DNA of 64,000 bases from NCBI RefSeq assembly GCF_020966635.1, contig NZ_JAJKFQ010000011.1, positions 434,001 through 498,000 on the forward strand, read 5' to 3'. The DNA is from Stieleria sp. JC731 (lineage in GTDB: Bacteria > Planctomycetota > Planctomycetia > Pirellulales > Pirellulaceae). The notes beneath the pieces are model-generated. The model was not told where the DNA came from. It made no database searches and saw only the letters and a program-made list of their open reading frames with translations. Position numbers and translations under genes: made by a program. Shown one piece after another: positions 63,154 through 64,000 of the stretch. Positions within the stretch are counted from its first letter, which is position 1. Every line of letters starts with the position of its first letter.

Positions 63154-64000
63154 CTAAGCGTTGCTTGGTGCTAGTTGTGGCGTAAGAGCGGCTTTTTCAG
63201 ACGACGGAAATATGAATCTGAATGTGGTACCCGTATGGGGTTCCGATTCTATTTCTATCTGTCCTCCAAGCATCTGGCAGGCCTCTTTTACCGCCGCCAT
63301 TCCCACGCCACGTCCGGATATCTCCGTGACTGTTTCTTTCGTGGACAAGCCGTCTGCAAGAATTGCATCGGCTAATTCGTCTTCGGTTTCGCAGGGCAGT
63401 CCAAGCATTTTGCAGCGGGCTGCAACTTTGACCCAGTTGATACCTCCGCCGTCGTCAGCGACTTCAAAAACGAATAAGTCTGAAGACTCTTGCGCTTTCA
63501 AATGGACGTGACCACTGGAGTCTTTTCCGAGCTGAGCTCGTTCATCAGCGGACTCAATCCCATGATCGATGGCGTTGCGTACCACGTGTACCACGGAACT
63601 CCAAAAAGCATTCCAGCCGTCGCATTGGGGTTGTCGGATATCTTCGGCGAGTACATCGACTTCCAAATGCTCCTTTCCTAAACGCTGAGCCAGCTGACGC
63701 GCACGTTCCGCGATTAGCTCTAGGCGTTTGCTGACCTTGTCCCAGCTCCATTGCCGCATCATCATCGCGAGATTTTCACTCGATTCGCCGTTTTCAGCGG
63801 CCTGCACCGCGGCGTCATAAGCTTTCTTGTCGATCGAGATTTGGTCGGCTCGTTCGATATCGATGATTGTTGAGATCCGGCCGCGGATCGATGTCCATTG
63901 AGCTGCGATTAGGTCTCGCTGTGTGTTGGTGCAACCACCATTTTCATCGCGTAATTCATTCTCCAGCTCATGAATCCATCGGGCGAATTGATGCATCCCG
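63154..64000 (-). CDS. CheA-like histidine kinase, C-terminal part (start beyond window)
   Basis: The frame remains open past the right edge, so this is the last 282 or more residues. It shows the kinase ATP-binding domain of the CheA class: HVVRNAIDHGIESADERAQL (N box), FEVADDGGGINWVKVAARCK, and GLSTKETVTEISGRGVGMAA (G boxes). A CheA signature is the long gap between N and G boxes. The preceding helical part (about 60-120) may be a dimerisation segment. No CheW-like domain follows; the protein ends APSNA soon after the kinase domain, unlike true CheA. A hybrid or orphan CheA-type kinase is possible; the missing N-terminus decides. Confidence 0.85.
   Translation of the reverse strand, partial: GMHQFARWIHELENELRDENGGCTNTQRDLIAAQWTSIRGRISTIIDIERADQISIDKKAYDAAVQAAENGESSENLAMMMRQWSWDKVSKRLELIAERARQLAQRLGKEHLEVDVLAEDIRQPQCDGWNAFWSSVVHVVRNAIDHGIESADERAQLGKDSSGHVHLKAQESSDLFVFEVADDGGGINWVKVAARCKMLGLPCETEDELADAILADGLSTKETVTEISGRGVGMAAVKEACQMLGGQIEIESEPHTGTTFRFIFPSSEKAALTPQLAPSNA

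Overview
The window looks like a chromosomal segment from a planctomycete, most likely a Rhodopirellula-like member of the Pirellulaceae. This rests on several things together: a tetrahydromethanopterin (H4MPT) cofactor gene (beta-RFAP synthase) in a bacterium, a fused SecDF, lpxC/lpxA with an OmpH-like chaperone, many secreted ThuA, SGNH, PHP and PQQ-propeller proteins, small 'NPYEPP' proteins, frequent GTG/TTG starts, and intergenic gaps filled with short palindromic repeats. No 16S rRNA is present, so the placement is inferred. I see no phage, IS element, CRISPR array or defence island. The gene content is mostly core housekeeping.

Layout. 1-3115: class II aldolase (cut by the window edge), then a tight operon of a PabA/TrpG-type glutaminase, a DUF447 protein and beta-RFAP synthase. 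3116-3902: repeat block. 3903-5989: RluB-type pseudouridine synthase and ThiL. 6787-11290: secreted PHP protein, repeat block, HisJ-type phosphatase, a small conserved-looking protein and a secreted SGNH hydrolase. 11358-16446: DegT-type aminotransferase carrying an in-frame 21-bp minisatellite, then YajC and SecDF. 16764-23070: M28 peptidase, OmpH/Skp, LpxC, LpxA and a Gfo/Idh dehydrogenase. 23324-28813: LutB-LutC, a membrane protein, a mini flagellar-rod-like protein and a chemoreceptor. 28920-37317: a complete F1Fo ATP synthase operon on the minus strand in canonical order (atpZ-like, atpI-like, B, E, F, H, A, G, D, C). 38234-46359: DUF4912 protein, ThuA protein, CsrA, UVR-motif protein, ECF sigma factor, ComF and DUF502 protein. 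46490-58507: TPR-like secreted protein, two PQQ-propeller proteins flanking a cysteine desulfurase and a Nudix protein, an ActP-like symporter with its DUF485 partner, and a PhnP-like metallo-hydrolase. 58632-58994: two facing minisatellite arrays. 59375-62612: L25, Pth, S6, SSB and L9, then tRNA-Leu(UAG). The window closes with a short membrane protein, a third repeat block and a CheA-like kinase cut by the edge.

How genes work together. PabA could supply pABA, the substrate of beta-RFAP synthase, so the first operon reads as an H4MPT-precursor module. YajC-SecDF drive export, OmpH chaperones outer-membrane proteins, and LpxC/LpxA start lipid A; the dehydrogenase coupled to lpxA resembles the context of GnnA in bacteria that make amide-linked lipid A. 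LutB/LutC would oxidise lactate, and DUF485-ActP would import acetate. The ATP synthase has His-rich tails on Fo proteins.

The least ordinary signals are the repeats. A REP-like palindrome (core near GCGYTAGCG) recurs at least 15 times in intergenic DNA. Three separate minisatellites share a TGTCCC (GGGACA) core, one of them inside a coding sequence.
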